DNA from: Pseudomonas leptonychotis
Lineage (GTDB): Bacteria; Pseudomonadota; Gammaproteobacteria; Pseudomonadales; Pseudomonadaceae
Reading direction: 5' to 3'
DNA length: 64,000 nt
NCBI RefSeq assembly: GCF_004920405.1
Contig: NZ_RFLV01000002.1
Location: 620,001 to 684,000, forward strand
The translations under genes were made by a program, and so were the position numbers. Under the pieces are notes generated by a model. The model had not been told where the DNA came from and searched no databases. It was given only the letters and a program-made list of their open reading frames with translations. This document shows positions 55,762-64,000 of the stretch, piece by piece. The first letter of the stretch is position 1. Each line of letters opens with the position of its first letter.

Positions 55762-56973
55762 ATGCAGTTCAGCAAATCGAACAAGCTCGCTAACGTCTGC
55801 TACGACATCCGTGGGCCAGTGCTCAAGCACGCCAAGCGCTTGGAGGAGGAAGGCCATCGCATCCTCAAGCTGAACATTGGCAACCCGGCGCCGTTCGGTT
55901 TCGAAGCGCCTGAGGAGATTCTGCAGGACGTGATCCGCAACCTGCCTACCGCTCAAGGTTACAGCGACTCCAAAGGCTTGTTCAGCGCACGCAAGGCCGT
56001 GATGCAGTATTACCAGCAGAAGCAGGTAGAAGGCGTTGGCATTGAGGATATCTACCTCGGCAATGGCGTATCCGAGTTGATCGTGATGGCGATGCAGGCG
56101 CTGCTCAACAACGGCGATGAAGTGCTGATCCCGGCACCTGACTACCCCCTGTGGACCGCTTCGGTAGCCCTGGCCGGTGGTAAGCCGGTGCATTACCTGT
56201 GCGATGAACAGGCCGGTTGGTTCCCTGACATTGCCGACATGAAGGCTAAGATCACCCCGAACACCAAGGCCTTGGTGCTGATTAACCCGAATAACCCGAC
56301 CGGCGCGGTGTATTCCAAAGAAGTGCTGCTTGATATCGTCGAGCTGGCGCGCCAGCACAACTTGGTGCTGTTCTCCGACGAGATCTACGACAAGATTCTC
56401 TACGACGACGCCGTGCATATCTGCACCGCCTCACTGGCACCAGACGTGCTGTGCCTGACCTTCAACGGCCTGTCAAAATCTTACCGCGTCGCTGGTTTTC
56501 GCTCCGGCTGGGTGGCCATTTCCGGGCCTAAACACCGCGCACAGAGCTATATCGAAGGCATCGACATACTCGCCAACATGCGCCTGTGCGCCAACGTACC
56601 GAGCCAGCACGCAATTCAGACCGCATTGGGTGGCTACCAGAGCATCAATGACCTGGTATTGCCGCAAGGCCGCCTGCTGGAGCAGCGCAACCGCACCTGG
56701 GAGCTGCTCAATGACATCCCCGGCGTCAGCTGCGTAAAACCGATGGGCGCGTTGTATGCCTTTCCCAAGATTGACCCGAAAATTTGCCCTATCCATAACG
56801 ATGAGAAATTCGTTCTTGATCTGCTGCTCTCGGAAAAACTGTTGATCGTGCAAGGCACCGCGTTTAACTGGCCGTGGCCGGACCACTTCCGCGTCGTCAC
56901 CCTGCCGCGCGTGGATGAGCTGGAAATGGCCATCGGCCGCATCGGCAGCTTTCTCAAGACCTATCAACAGTAA
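55762..56973 (+). CDS. alaA: Alanine-synthesising aminotransferase AlaA
   Basis: A 403-aa class I/II PLP aminotransferase, the AlaA type that makes alanine from pyruvate and glutamate. The PLP lysine is in NGLSKSYRVAGFRSGW, the substrate-binding Asn in NPNNPTGAVY, and the Arg in FRVVTLPRVDE. It heads a unit with the SDR gene 12 bases downstream. Confidence 0.92.
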   Translation: MQFSKSNKLANVCYDIRGPVLKHAKRLEEEGHRILKLNIGNPAPFGFEAPEEILQDVIRNLPTAQGYSDSKGLFSARKAVMQYYQQKQVEGVGIEDIYLGNGVSELIVMAMQALLNNGDEVLIPAPDYPLWTASVALAGGKPVHYLCDEQAGWFPDIADMKAKITPNTKALVLINPNNPTGAVYSKEVLLDIVELARQHNLVLFSDEIYDKILYDDAVHICTASLAPDVLCLTFNGLSKSYRVAGFRSGWVAISGPKHRAQSYIEGIDILANMRLCANVPSQHAIQTALGGYQSINDLVLPQGRLLEQRNRTWELLNDIPGVSCVKPMGALYAFPKIDPKICPIHNDEKFVLDLLLSEKLLIVQGTAFNWPWPDHFRVVTLPRVDELEMAIGRIGSFLKTYQQ

Positions 56974-56985
56974 CGGGAGAGCCGC

Positions 56986-57729
56986 ATGAGCCAAGGCAAA
57001 CGCTACCTGCTGACCGGAGCCAGTTCAGGCATCGGTACCGCCTTGGCCCGTGAGTTGGCGGCCAAAGGTTATGACCTGGCCCTGGCCGCACGCCGTGAAG
57101 ACAACCTGCACCTGCTGGCCGCCGAGCTACAGGCACGGTTCACCTGCAAGGTGATGGTGTTGCCTTTGGATGTCACCGACTACGCCGCCTGCCAGGATGC
57201 CGTAGGCCTGGCTGCCAATGCCCTTGGCGGCTTGGATGGCATCATCGCCAACGCCGGCATCGCCCTCACCGGCAAAGTCGGCGGTGGGCATTTTGAGCGC
57301 GCCAGACGCACCGTAGAAACCAACCTGATTGGTGCAATTGCCTGTCTCGACGCCGCCTGCGCGCTGTTTCGCCAACAAGGCCATGGGCATCTGGTTGCCG
57401 TGGCCTCGGTCGCCGGTAAGCGCGGCCTGCCGCATAGCCCCGCATACTCGGCGAGCAAGGCCGGGCTGATCAGCTATATGGAAGCCACCCGCGCCGAGCT
57501 GCTGGGCAAGAATATCGACACCACCTTGCTGCTGCCCGGTTTTATCGATACGCCGCTAAACAGCAGCATGGCCAACCGTCCGTTTCTGATCGACGTGGAA
57601 CGCGGTGCGTCACTGATCGCCAAACATATCGACAAGCGCCATGTCAGCGCCTACGTCCCTGGCTGGCCCTGGGCACTGCTGGGCCGTGTGCTGCCGTACC
57701 TTCCAACTTCTATGATTGGCAAATTCTGA
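56986..57729 (+). CDS. Short-chain dehydrogenase/reductase
   Basis: The 247-aa Rossmann-fold enzyme has cofactor motif TGASSGIG, the NAG motif IIANAGIAL and the active site Ser-Tyr-Lys (SVAGKRGLPHSPAYSASKAG). A hydrophobic C-terminus (VPGWPWALLGRVLPYLP) suggests membrane association. GGGAG precedes the ATG. The TGA overlaps the next ATG (TGATG). The substrate is unknown. Confidence 0.92.
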   Translation: MSQGKRYLLTGASSGIGTALARELAAKGYDLALAARREDNLHLLAAELQARFTCKVMVLPLDVTDYAACQDAVGLAANALGGLDGIIANAGIALTGKVGGGHFERARRTVETNLIGAIACLDAACALFRQQGHGHLVAVASVAGKRGLPHSPAYSASKAGLISYMEATRAELLGKNIDTTLLLPGFIDTPLNSSMANRPFLIDVERGASLIAKHIDKRHVSAYVPGWPWALLGRVLPYLPTSMIGKF

Positions 57730-58181
57730 TGGACCTGCAGATCGACGACTTCTACAAGGATGCTGCCGCCGGCATGCTGACCCTGTACCAAGCGTTTCCC
57801 AGCAAAGCCGCGCTGTATGTCGAAGACCTGATTGGCCGCGAAGAACCCGACGAGTTCGGCCTGCCGACGCCACGCCATCAAAGCTGTCTAGGCGCCCTGC
57901 TGTGGCTGGCCGATGAAGGCTACATCCGCTTCGACACCACCATCGGCTACGACGCCTTGGATCAAGCGGTACTCAGCGAGAAAGGCTTTCTGCGCCTGAC
58001 CCGGGGCGTACCCCACGCCCTGCGTGAGGGCGATGCACTGCCACCCAGCGTACGCCGCGTGCATGCCACCCTGGCGTTTCAGCTGCGCGAAGCGCTGGGC
58101 CAGCGCCACGGCGAACGCGTCGCCCGCCTCACCCGCCTGCTGTTCGAAAGCAACCTCAACGGCGCAAGCGACATAGTTTGA
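57729..58181 (+). CDS. Conserved hypothetical protein, 150 aa
   Basis: Not recognised by name. The sequence looks like a small winged-helix-type fold: FYKDAAAGMLTLYQAFPSKAALYVEDL, then HQSCLGALLWLADEGYIRFD (a helix-turn-helix-like stretch) and AVLSEKGFLRLTRG. It is translationally coupled to the SDR gene (TGATG), so the two proteins are probably needed together. Confidence 0.8.
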   Translation: MDLQIDDFYKDAAAGMLTLYQAFPSKAALYVEDLIGREEPDEFGLPTPRHQSCLGALLWLADEGYIRFDTTIGYDALDQAVLSEKGFLRLTRGVPHALREGDALPPSVRRVHATLAFQLREALGQRHGERVARLTRLLFESNLNGASDIV

Positions 58182-58192
58182 AATAGTCGCTC

Positions 58193-58223
58193 GGTTGAAG
58201 TGCCAGGGGGGTCGCCCTTATAT
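58193..58223 (+). promoter_or_regulatory. Candidate sigma32 promoter of htpX
   Basis: GGTTGAAG (58193-58200), 14 bp, CCCTTATAT (58215-58223), close to the heat-shock consensus CTTGAA / CCCCATnT, about 100 bases upstream of htpX. Confidence 0.55.
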
Positions 58224-58325
58224 AGCCGTCATAACCAATAGCAAGCCGCTGAAAACCGGGCGAAGCAGCCAAGATAGGGTTTTCAACAGCTTATAGATCG
58301 TTCCCGTGAGGAGTCTCAATACACC

Positions 58326-59198
58326 ATGATGCGCATTATGCTGTTCCTGGCCACCAACATTGCGGTGTTGATCATCGCCAGCATCACCTTGAAGTTACTC
58401 GGGGTCGACCGCTTCACCGGCCAAAATTACGGCAGCCTGTTGGTTTTCTGCGCCGTGTTTGGTTTTGCCGGTTCGCTGATTTCGCTGTTGCTGTCCAAAT
58501 GGATGGCAAAGATGAGCACCAAGACCGAAATCATCACCCAGCCGCGCACCCGTCACGAACAGTGGCTGCTGCAGACCGTAGAAGAGCTGTCCCGCGAAGC
58601 CGGGATCAAGATGCCGGAAGTCGGCATCTTCCCCGCTTACGAATCCAACGCGTTCGCCACCGGCTGGAACAAAAACGACGCCCTGGTTGCGGTCAGCCAA
58701 GGCCTGCTGGAGCGCTTCTCGCCCGATGAAGTGAAAGCCGTTCTGGCCCACGAAATCGGCCACGTGGCCAATGGCGACATGGTCACCCTGGCGCTGATTC
58801 AAGGTGTGGTGAACACCTTCGTAATGTTCTTCGCGCGTATCTTCGGCAACTTCGTCGACAAGGTAATCCTGAAAAACGAAGACGGCCCAGGTATTGGTTA
58901 CTTTGTCGCCACCATCTTCGCCGAGCTGGTACTGGGCATCCTGGCCAGCATTATCGTCATGTGGTTCTCGCGCAAACGCGAATTCAAGGCCGACGAAGCC
59001 GGTGCGCGCTTGGCGGGCACGGGAGCCATGATCGCCGCCCTGCAGCGCCTGCGCGCCGAACAGGAAGTGCCGGTAAACATGCCTAATAGCATGATGGCCT
59101 TCGGTATCAACGGCGGCCTGAAAAACGGTTTGGCCGGCCTGCTGATGACCCACCCACCGCTCGAAGCCCGTATCGAAGCCCTGCGTCAACGCGGCTAG
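58326..59198 (+). CDS. htpX: Membrane zinc protease HtpX
   Basis: A 290-aa M48B protease in the inner membrane that works with FtsH in membrane-protein quality control. There are two N-terminal helices (about 4-22, 36-57), the zinc motif HEIGH (142-146), two further helices and the third ligand Glu in [15 protein letters not shown] heat-shock-type promoter lies upstream. Stop is followed by a strong terminator. Confidence 0.97.
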   Translation: MMRIMLFLATNIAVLIIASITLKLLGVDRFTGQNYGSLLVFCAVFGFAGSLISLLLSKWMAKMSTKTEIITQPRTRHEQWLLQTVEELSREAGIKMPEVGIFPAYESNAFATGWNKNDALVAVSQGLLERFSPDEVKAVLAHEIGHVANGDMVTLALIQGVVNTFVMFFARIFGNFVDKVILKNEDGPGIGYFVATIFAELVLGILASIIVMWFSRKREFKADEAGARLAGTGAMIAALQRLRAEQEVPVNMPNSMMAFGINGGLKNGLAGLLMTHPPLEARIEALRQRG

Positions 59199-59214
59199 TC
59201 TGGGCAAGTGGTAT

Positions 59215-59245
59215 AAAAATGGCGACCCTCGGGTCGCCATTTTTA
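59215..59245. terminator. Terminator after htpX
   Basis: AAAAATGGCGACC-ctc-GGGTCGCCATTTTT, 17 bases past the stop. Confidence 0.92.
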
Positions 59246-59393
59246 ATGCACCATCCCAACCCTGCACTTTCGCGAACCCTAAGGCTCAAGCGAACTTTAG
59301 TCACCTCCCCGAGTCGGATTTTATGAAGGTTAAACCCAAGGATTGATCGAATCCCGGTTATGCGCCGGGTCAAAGACAACGGGAGACACTCAC

Positions 59394-59780
59394 ATGAAAT
59401 ACGACTGGGACCTTATCGAACGCTTGCTGCATGAGGTGCAAAACACCGCTGAGCAGCGCTTTGCACCGCGTGTTTATGCCGAAGAATTAGCCGCAGAATC
59501 AGAGCATGCAGGGCATCACGTAGATGATCTTGATGCGTTCAAGGCTGAGGCAACCAAGTACGAAGCACAATTGCTTAAGGCTGACTTCATCGCCCCGCGA
59601 CCAGAAAGCCAAGGCGGCAACGGTGAGAACTTTGTTCTAACCGACCGCGGCCTGCAGCTTTTAAGCATGATCGACAGCAGCTTCCCCGGCGAGCAGCACC
59701 CTCGCGAAGTGCTCGACAGTTATGGCTTGGCAGCACTAACGCCGGAGGTATTCGATAAGATTGCCGCCGAAGTTGTATGA
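59394..59780 (+). CDS. DUF2513-like small regulator-like protein
   Basis: A 128-aa protein starting MKYDWDLIERLLHEVQNTAEQRF. The layout resembles DUF2513 winged-helix proteins: N-terminal helix, charged middle, then a wing-like TDRGLQLLSMI. Function is unknown. GGGAG lies 8 bases before the ATG. It ends near a strong hairpin shared with the convergent tpm gene. Confidence 0.75.
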   Translation: MKYDWDLIERLLHEVQNTAEQRFAPRVYAEELAAESEHAGHHVDDLDAFKAEATKYEAQLLKADFIAPRPESQGGNGENFVLTDRGLQLLSMIDSSFPGEQHPREVLDSYGLAALTPEVFDKIAAEVV

Positions 59781-59803
59781 CCTAAGCTGAGTGCCGTATG
59801 CAA

Positions 59804-59836
59804 CTCGCTGGACCGCTCATCAAACGGTTCAGCGAG
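59804..59836. terminator. Long hairpin between convergent genes
   Basis: CTCGCTGGACCG pairs with CGGTTCAGCGAG (12 bp, one G-U) around a 9-nt loop. No T-run follows, so it may be a Rho-dependent or mRNA-stabilising structure rather than an intrinsic terminator. Confidence 0.45.
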
Positions 59837-59854
59837 CGCTGTAAATTCATCGGC

Positions 59855-60511
59855 CTAGCGGCCCTTCAGTCGATACACCCGTTCATCCAAACGGGTAAGC
59901 CCGCGCTGCAAAAACCTCCAGTTCTCCCCCAGCACATCACAGCACTTCAACAGCTCTATTTGCCAACGCTTGGCGAGCAAACGCTGAACCTCCCCTTCAT
60001 TGACGGCAAAAGGCGGCCCCTCCATTTGCGCTTGATCGTAATCAAGGGTGACGAGCAATGCCTGGGTAGAGCTGGGCAGCAACTCAGCCAGGTGCGCGGC
60101 ATAACGTTCGCGCATGGCTGGCGGCAGAGCAATCAAGGCCGCTCGGTCATACAGCGCACCACACTGCGCCACATGCCGCGGCTCCAACGCAAACAAATCC
60201 CCGCAATAAATCGTCACTGCACCGGCTTGGTAGACCTGAAATACCCCCTCCTGGCTAATATGCGGCTCAAGCTTGTGCTCAGTAAAAAAGTCTTCCACGG
60301 CGCGTTGCGCTAATTCAATGCCCACCACCTGATAGCCCTGATCTGCCAGCCAGGCCATATCCAGGCTCTTGCCGCACAAGGGCACCAGCACTTGCGTGCC
60401 CTGAGCCAACTGCAGTGCCGACCAGTAGCGCTGCAGATAAGGATTGACCTCAGACAGATGGAAGCCGATTTCACTGCGCGACCAACGCGCCTGCCAAAAT
60501 TCTGCGTGCAT
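59855..60511 (-). CDS. tpm: Thiopurine S-methyltransferase
   Basis: A 218-aa SAM-dependent methyltransferase of the bacterial TPMT family, also linked to tellurite/selenium methylation. The conserved segments are [37 protein letters not shown] and [23 protein letters not shown] 4 bases before ATG 60511 fixes the start; the open frame upstream is not conserved. A tpm gene follows htpX in related genomes. Confidence 0.95.
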   Translation of the reverse strand: MHAEFWQARWSRSEIGFHLSEVNPYLQRYWSALQLAQGTQVLVPLCGKSLDMAWLADQGYQVVGIELAQRAVEDFFTEHKLEPHISQEGVFQVYQAGAVTIYCGDLFALEPRHVAQCGALYDRAALIALPPAMRERYAAHLAELLPSSTQALLVTLDYDQAQMEGPPFAVNEGEVQRLLAKRWQIELLKCCDVLGENWRFLQRGLTRLDERVYRLKGR

Positions 60512-60682
60512 AACGCCTCCTGTGGGTATCAAGCTGAGGATCCTGCCGCAGGCAGTCATGCAGGTCAAAGGCTTCGTCGCGCCTTGAATCCATCTAACTA
60601 AACGATCAAAACACTCGGGTAATTGCGCTTTTATGCGCAAGATGACTGATAGAAGATGCAGGTCATTGATCAGGAGCCCGCC

Positions 60683-61453
60683 ATGTCATTGCCCAGCCTG
60701 TTTATCTCCCATGGTTCCCCCATGCTCGCCCTGCAACCCGGCGCCAGCGGCCCCGCCCTCAGCCGCCTGGCGCAGCAGCTACCCAAGCCACGCGCCATTG
60801 TGGTGGTTTCCGCGCACTGGGAAAGCCGCGAACTGCGAGTCGGCGGCGCTGCCAAACCGGAAACCTGGCATGACTTCCATGGTTTCCCAGCTGAGCTGTA
60901 CGAGGTGCAGTACCCGGCGCCCGGCGAGCCACAACTGGCAAACGAAATCATCCACCTGCTCGCCCAGGCCAGTTTGCCTGCACAGCTTGATGCCAAGCGA
61001 CCGCTGGATCACGGCGCTTGGGTGCCACTGTCATTGATGTACCCCAAGGCCGATATACCCGTGGTGCAGGTCTCGCTACCCAGTCAGCAAGGGCCAGCAC
61101 TGCAGGTACGCGTCGGCAAGGCCTTAGCCAGCTTGCGCGATCAAGGCGTGCTGCTGATTGGCTCCGGCAGCATCACCCACAACCTCGGCGAGCTGGACTG
61201 GCAGGCGACACCAGATCGCATCGAGCCCTGGGCCCAGGATTTTCGTGATTGGATCGTCGACAAACTGGCTCAGCACGATCACGCCGCACTGCACGACTAT
61301 CGCCGCCAAGCACCGCACGCCGTGCGCAACCATCCCAGCGAAGAGCACCTGCTACCGCTGTTCTTCGCCGAGGGCGCTGGTCACCAGCTCAAGGTCGAAC
61401 ACAGCGGCTTTACTCTCGGTGCGCTGGGGATGGATATCTACAGTTTCACTTAA
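60683..61453 (+). CDS. 4,5-DOPA-extradiol-dioxygenase-family protein (YgiD-like)
   Basis: A 256-aa class III extradiol-ring-cleavage dioxygenase-like protein. Metal-ligand histidines are in [20 protein letters not shown] and the later HNLGEL segment; SAHWESRE is a family motif. The natural substrate is unknown. AGGAG 6 bases before the ATG at 60683 decides the start over one nine codons upstream. Confidence 0.9.
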   Translation: MSLPSLFISHGSPMLALQPGASGPALSRLAQQLPKPRAIVVVSAHWESRELRVGGAAKPETWHDFHGFPAELYEVQYPAPGEPQLANEIIHLLAQASLPAQLDAKRPLDHGAWVPLSLMYPKADIPVVQVSLPSQQGPALQVRVGKALASLRDQGVLLIGSGSITHNLGELDWQATPDRIEPWAQDFRDWIVDKLAQHDHAALHDYRRQAPHAVRNHPSEEHLLPLFFAEGAGHQLKVEHSGFTLGALGMDIYSFT

Positions 61454-61481
61454 GCCATACGCCCAACAAACAACGGAAATG

Positions 61482-61512
61482 AAAAAACCCCGCACTAGGC
61501 GGGGCTTTTTTA
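61482..61512. terminator. Bidirectional terminator
   Basis: AAAAACCCCGC-actag-GCGGGGCTTTTTT between the convergent dioxygenase and helicase genes. Confidence 0.92.
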
Positions 61513-61524
61513 TTCAGCGAAGGA

Positions 61525-63201
61525 TCAATCCTCGCGATAACGACGCAGCTTCAGTGGCTTACCGCCGACGCGGGTGTCTTTCAGCTTGGTCAGCAGACGC
61601 TCAAGACCATCTTCGGGCAACTCAACCAGGCTGAAGCTCTCACGCACCTGAATGCGGCCGATGGCTTCGCGGACCAGACCGCCTTCATTGAGGATCGCAC
61701 CCAGCAGGTTTTTCGCCGCGATACCGTCACGCGCGCCCAGCGCGGTACGGCAACGGGCACGGCCTTCGGCCAACGGCACTGGAGCACGACGCTCACGGCT
61801 ACCTTCACGATCAGGACGTTCACTGCGCTCGCTACGCTCACGCGGAGCACCGCTGCTGCCAGGTACCAAAGGCTGATCACGCTCAACTTCAGCCAGGGTC
61901 AGCGCTTGGCCATTGGTGGCCTTGCGCAGCAGGGCTGCGGCCAACGCACGTGGGCTGCAACCGATGTCAGCCGTCAGGCGATCAAGCAACTCACCGTGAC
62001 TGGCTTCAGCATCAGCAACCAGCGGCGCCAGGCTGTTGGTCAGTTTCTTAATGCGAGCGTCCAGCACTTGCTGGGCGTCCGGCAGCTTAACTTCGCCTAC
62101 TTTCTGACCGGTCACACGCTCGATCACTTGCAGCATGCGGCGCTCACGCGGCGTTACCAGCAGCAGGGCGCGACCGGTACGACCGGCACGGCCAGTACGG
62201 CCAATACGGTGTACGTAGGACTCTGGGTCGTACGGCATATCCACGTTCATCACGTGTGTGATACGCGGCACGTCGAGGCCACGAGCGGCAACGTCGGTGG
62301 CAATCACGATGTCCAGACGGCCATCTTTGAGCGACTCGATTACGCGCTCACGCTGGTTCTGGGCAATGTCGCCGTTCAGCGCGGCAGCCTTGTAACCCTT
62401 GGCTTCCAGCGCGGCGGCCAGATCCAGGGTGGCTTGCTTGGTGCGTACAAAACCGATCAGTGCGTCGAACTCTTCGACTTCCAGCAGACGCAGTACGGCA
62501 GCGTGCTTCTGGTCGGCGTGAACCATCAGGTGTACCTGCTCAATAGCAGTTACGGTCTGGGTTTTGGTTTCGATCTTGACGTGCTTAGGGTCACGCAGGT
62601 GTTTCTCTGCGATAGAGCGGATCGAATGCGGCAGCGTGGCGGAGAACAGCACGCTCTGACGGCTTTCCGGCATGGCCTTGAAGATGACTTCGAGGTCATC
62701 CATAAAGCCCAGCTTGAGCATTTCGTCGGCTTCGTCGAGGACCAGGTGCTGAATAGTCGACAGCACTTTCTCGTCACGACGCAGGTGGTCAACCAGACGA
62801 CCTGGAGTGGCCACAACAATTTGCGCGCCATTGCGAATGGCTTTGAGCTGGGGGCCCATCGGCGCACCGCCGTAAACGGCGATGACATTTACGCCTGGCA
62901 TTTGCTTGGCGTAGGTTTCAAACGCGGTGGCAACCTGCAGCGCCAGCTCACGGGTCGGCGCCAGGATCAGCGCTTGCGGCTGACGCTTGGCCGGGTCGAT
63001 ACGGCTGAGGATTGGCAGGGCGAAGGCAGCGGTTTTACCGGTACCGGTCTGCGCCTGGCCGATCATGTCGTGGCCAGCAAGGATTACTGGAATCGCTTGA
63101 ATCTGAATAGCCGAAGGCTCTTCATAGCCAGTAGCAATTACAGCAGCGAGAACATTGGGGTGTAGATCGAGAGCGGCGAAGCCGCCGATTTCCTGGGTCA
63201 T
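61525..63201 (-). CDS. deaD: DEAD-box RNA helicase, DeaD/CsdA type
   Basis: The 558-aa helicase has Q motif and motif I (AQTGTGKT), motif II VLDEADEM, motif III SATLP, motif VI HRIGRTGRAGRTG, then a dimerisation region. An Arg/Ser/Glu-rich linker (about 440-475) precedes a DbpA-type RNA-binding domain at the C-terminus (AKNLLGAILNEGGL, LPEDGLERLLTKL). DeaD assists ribosome assembly and mRNA decay, mainly in the cold. The start MTQEIGGFAALDLHP (63201) was chosen over an upstream in-frame ATG. A long leader precedes it. Confidence 0.94.
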   Translation of the reverse strand: MTQEIGGFAALDLHPNVLAAVIATGYEEPSAIQIQAIPVILAGHDMIGQAQTGTGKTAAFALPILSRIDPAKRQPQALILAPTRELALQVATAFETYAKQMPGVNVIAVYGGAPMGPQLKAIRNGAQIVVATPGRLVDHLRRDEKVLSTIQHLVLDEADEMLKLGFMDDLEVIFKAMPESRQSVLFSATLPHSIRSIAEKHLRDPKHVKIETKTQTVTAIEQVHLMVHADQKHAAVLRLLEVEEFDALIGFVRTKQATLDLAAALEAKGYKAAALNGDIAQNQRERVIESLKDGRLDIVIATDVAARGLDVPRITHVMNVDMPYDPESYVHRIGRTGRAGRTGRALLLVTPRERRMLQVIERVTGQKVGEVKLPDAQQVLDARIKKLTNSLAPLVADAEASHGELLDRLTADIGCSPRALAAALLRKATNGQALTLAEVERDQPLVPGSSGAPRERSERSERPDREGSRERRAPVPLAEGRARCRTALGARDGIAAKNLLGAILNEGGLVREAIGRIQVRESFSLVELPEDGLERLLTKLKDTRVGGKPLKLRRYRED

Positions 63202-63565
63202 GGGTCTGCCTCTAGTGCATCCGCAAAGACCCATATTCCAAAGCTGCGCATGCCGTGTAAGACCCGAGAGTCACCCTGGCAGCCATGTCGGCGGGGATTT
63301 GCGAAAACGTGTATTAAATGAATCGTCAAGGATAGTCCGCAAAACGGACTAACTGCCAAAGTTAACCTTCGGGCGAGTTGTACTACCTGAACGTGGCCAA
63401 GAATTGACCGGCGCGCACTATACCGGAAAACCTGGCCAAATGTACTGGTTTTTCCTGAAATAGAGCATATAGCACGCTGAATGGTCATCCTCTGATAGCC
63501 TGCAGCTGCCATGCTGTAACGGCTTCAGCCCCAGTTCACTAACCTGCGCACAAGGACTCTCCGCC
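63202..63565. other. Intergenic region deaD/enoyl-CoA hydratase gene
   Basis: A 364-bp divergent region. On the - strand a -10-like TATAGT lies at 63422-63417, which would give deaD an unusually long leader of about 205 nt, as is common for cold-induced RNA helicase genes. No gene was recognised; short frames on the - strand are not convincing. Confidence 0.45.
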
Positions 63566-64000
63566 ATGACCCAAAGCACCAGCGGCCGCGTCAGCCGTGA
63601 AAAACGCGGCCAGATCATGTTGATCGGCCTGGACCGAGCGAGCAAACGCAACGCCTTCGACATGCCCATGCTCGACGACATGTGCCTGGCCTACGGTGAG
63701 TTCGAGCGCGACAGCGAGGCGCGGGTCGCGCTGGTATTTGCCCACGGTGAACACTTTACCGCCGGTCTGGACCTGGCCAATGTTGCCGCTCAGTTTGCCG
63801 CCGGCTGGAAAATCCCCGAAGGCGGTTGTGACCCCTGGGGTGTATTCGGTGGGCCGCGGGTGAGCAAGCCGGTGATCGTGGCCGCACAAGGTTACTGCTA
63901 CACCATCGGTATCGAGCTGATGCTGGCCTCGGACATCAACCTGTGCGCCAGCAATACCCGCTTCGCCCAGATGGAAGTACAACGCGGGATCTTCCCCTTC
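63566..64000 (+). CDS. Enoyl-CoA hydratase/isomerase-family protein (N-terminal part)
   Basis: The first 145 codons of a crotonase-fold protein; the gene continues past the window end. The oxyanion-hole segments are visible: RASKRNAFDMPML, HGEHFTAGLDLANV and AAQGYCYTIGIELMLASDINLCA. The second acid position reads QMEVQRGIFPF. It likely hydrates or isomerises an enoyl-CoA; the substrate is unknown. It is divergent from deaD. Confidence 0.9.
   Translation, partial: MTQSTSGRVSREKRGQIMLIGLDRASKRNAFDMPMLDDMCLAYGEFERDSEARVALVFAHGEHFTAGLDLANVAAQFAAGWKIPEGGCDPWGVFGGPRVSKPVIVAAQGYCYTIGIELMLASDINLCASNTRFAQMEVQRGIFPF

Noticed and set aside
61906..63165. Long open frame on the + strand opposite deaD (419 codons)
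   Set aside because: Same reason: mirror of a conserved helicase gene in a GC-biased genome.

Overview
The window is ordinary core chromosome of a Pseudomonas (gammaproteobacterium). The evidence is the gene order tolQRAB-pal-cpoB next to ruvCAB, a nondiscriminating-type AspRS, an OprD-family porin, a SagS-like hybrid kinase beside an OspR/glutathione peroxidase pair, and moderately high G+C by eye with GTG starts and strong SD sites. No phage, insertion sequence, CRISPR array, toxin-antitoxin pair or defence island was found. The species cannot be fixed, but the lack of pqs genes beside nadA argues against P. aeruginosa itself.

Layout. 1-1276: tail of an M48 protease gene and nadA. 1456-1531: tRNA-Lys. 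1589-10695 (- strand): queuosine-precursor genes queC/queE, the Tol-Pal envelope complex with ybgC, and ruvCAB. 10870-13480: yebC/pmpR and aspS. 13771-18134: an Hpt-HD-GYP protein, a Dps-like ferritin, a GGDEF diguanylate cyclase, a membrane-anchored cold-shock-domain protein, slyX and a HIT protein. 18135-18879: a 745-bp gene-free, A/C-skewed region in front of an oprD porin gene. 20228-30736: thioesterase, proS, lipoprotein, lytic transglycosylase, acylphosphatase, TlpA-like lipoprotein, a PilZ protein, small unknowns, YihY, arsC-wrbA-DUF2069 and hda. 30733-37399: PerM-like permease, DUF2066, purMN, DUF3108, DUF2058 and mazG. 37494-43408: a two-gene RND efflux operon and a YadGH-type ABC exporter. 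43540-48003: a glutathione transferase, a transglutaminase-like protein, the large FadE acyl-CoA dehydrogenase and a small unknown.

48120-48516 holds a tandemly duplicated tRNA-Glu/tRNA-Gly pair. After it come a second GST, fRMsr, a DUF815 ATPase, a SagS-like kinase, an OspR-type MarR regulator with glutathione peroxidase, msrB, alaA, an SDR, htpX, tpm, a DODA-type dioxygenase, a DeaD-type RNA helicase and the start of an enoyl-CoA hydratase gene.

How the genes fit together. The Tol-Pal block is a translationally coupled envelope operon. fRMsr, OspR-Gpx and MsrB form a thiol/methionine oxidative-repair neighbourhood. c-di-GMP proteins recur (divergent HD-GYP, GGDEF, PilZ, and SagS by family knowledge). 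Comparison with P. aeruginosa PAO1 from memory suggests two distant chromosomal blocks are joined here, with the RND operon at the junction.

I did not find a clearly new multi-gene system. The best leads are a two-copy structured intergenic element upstream of queE and msrB, the divergent Hpt-HD-GYP protein flanking dps with a diguanylate cyclase, the membrane-tethered cold-shock protein, and empty tRNA-Lys/tRNA-Gly integration sites.
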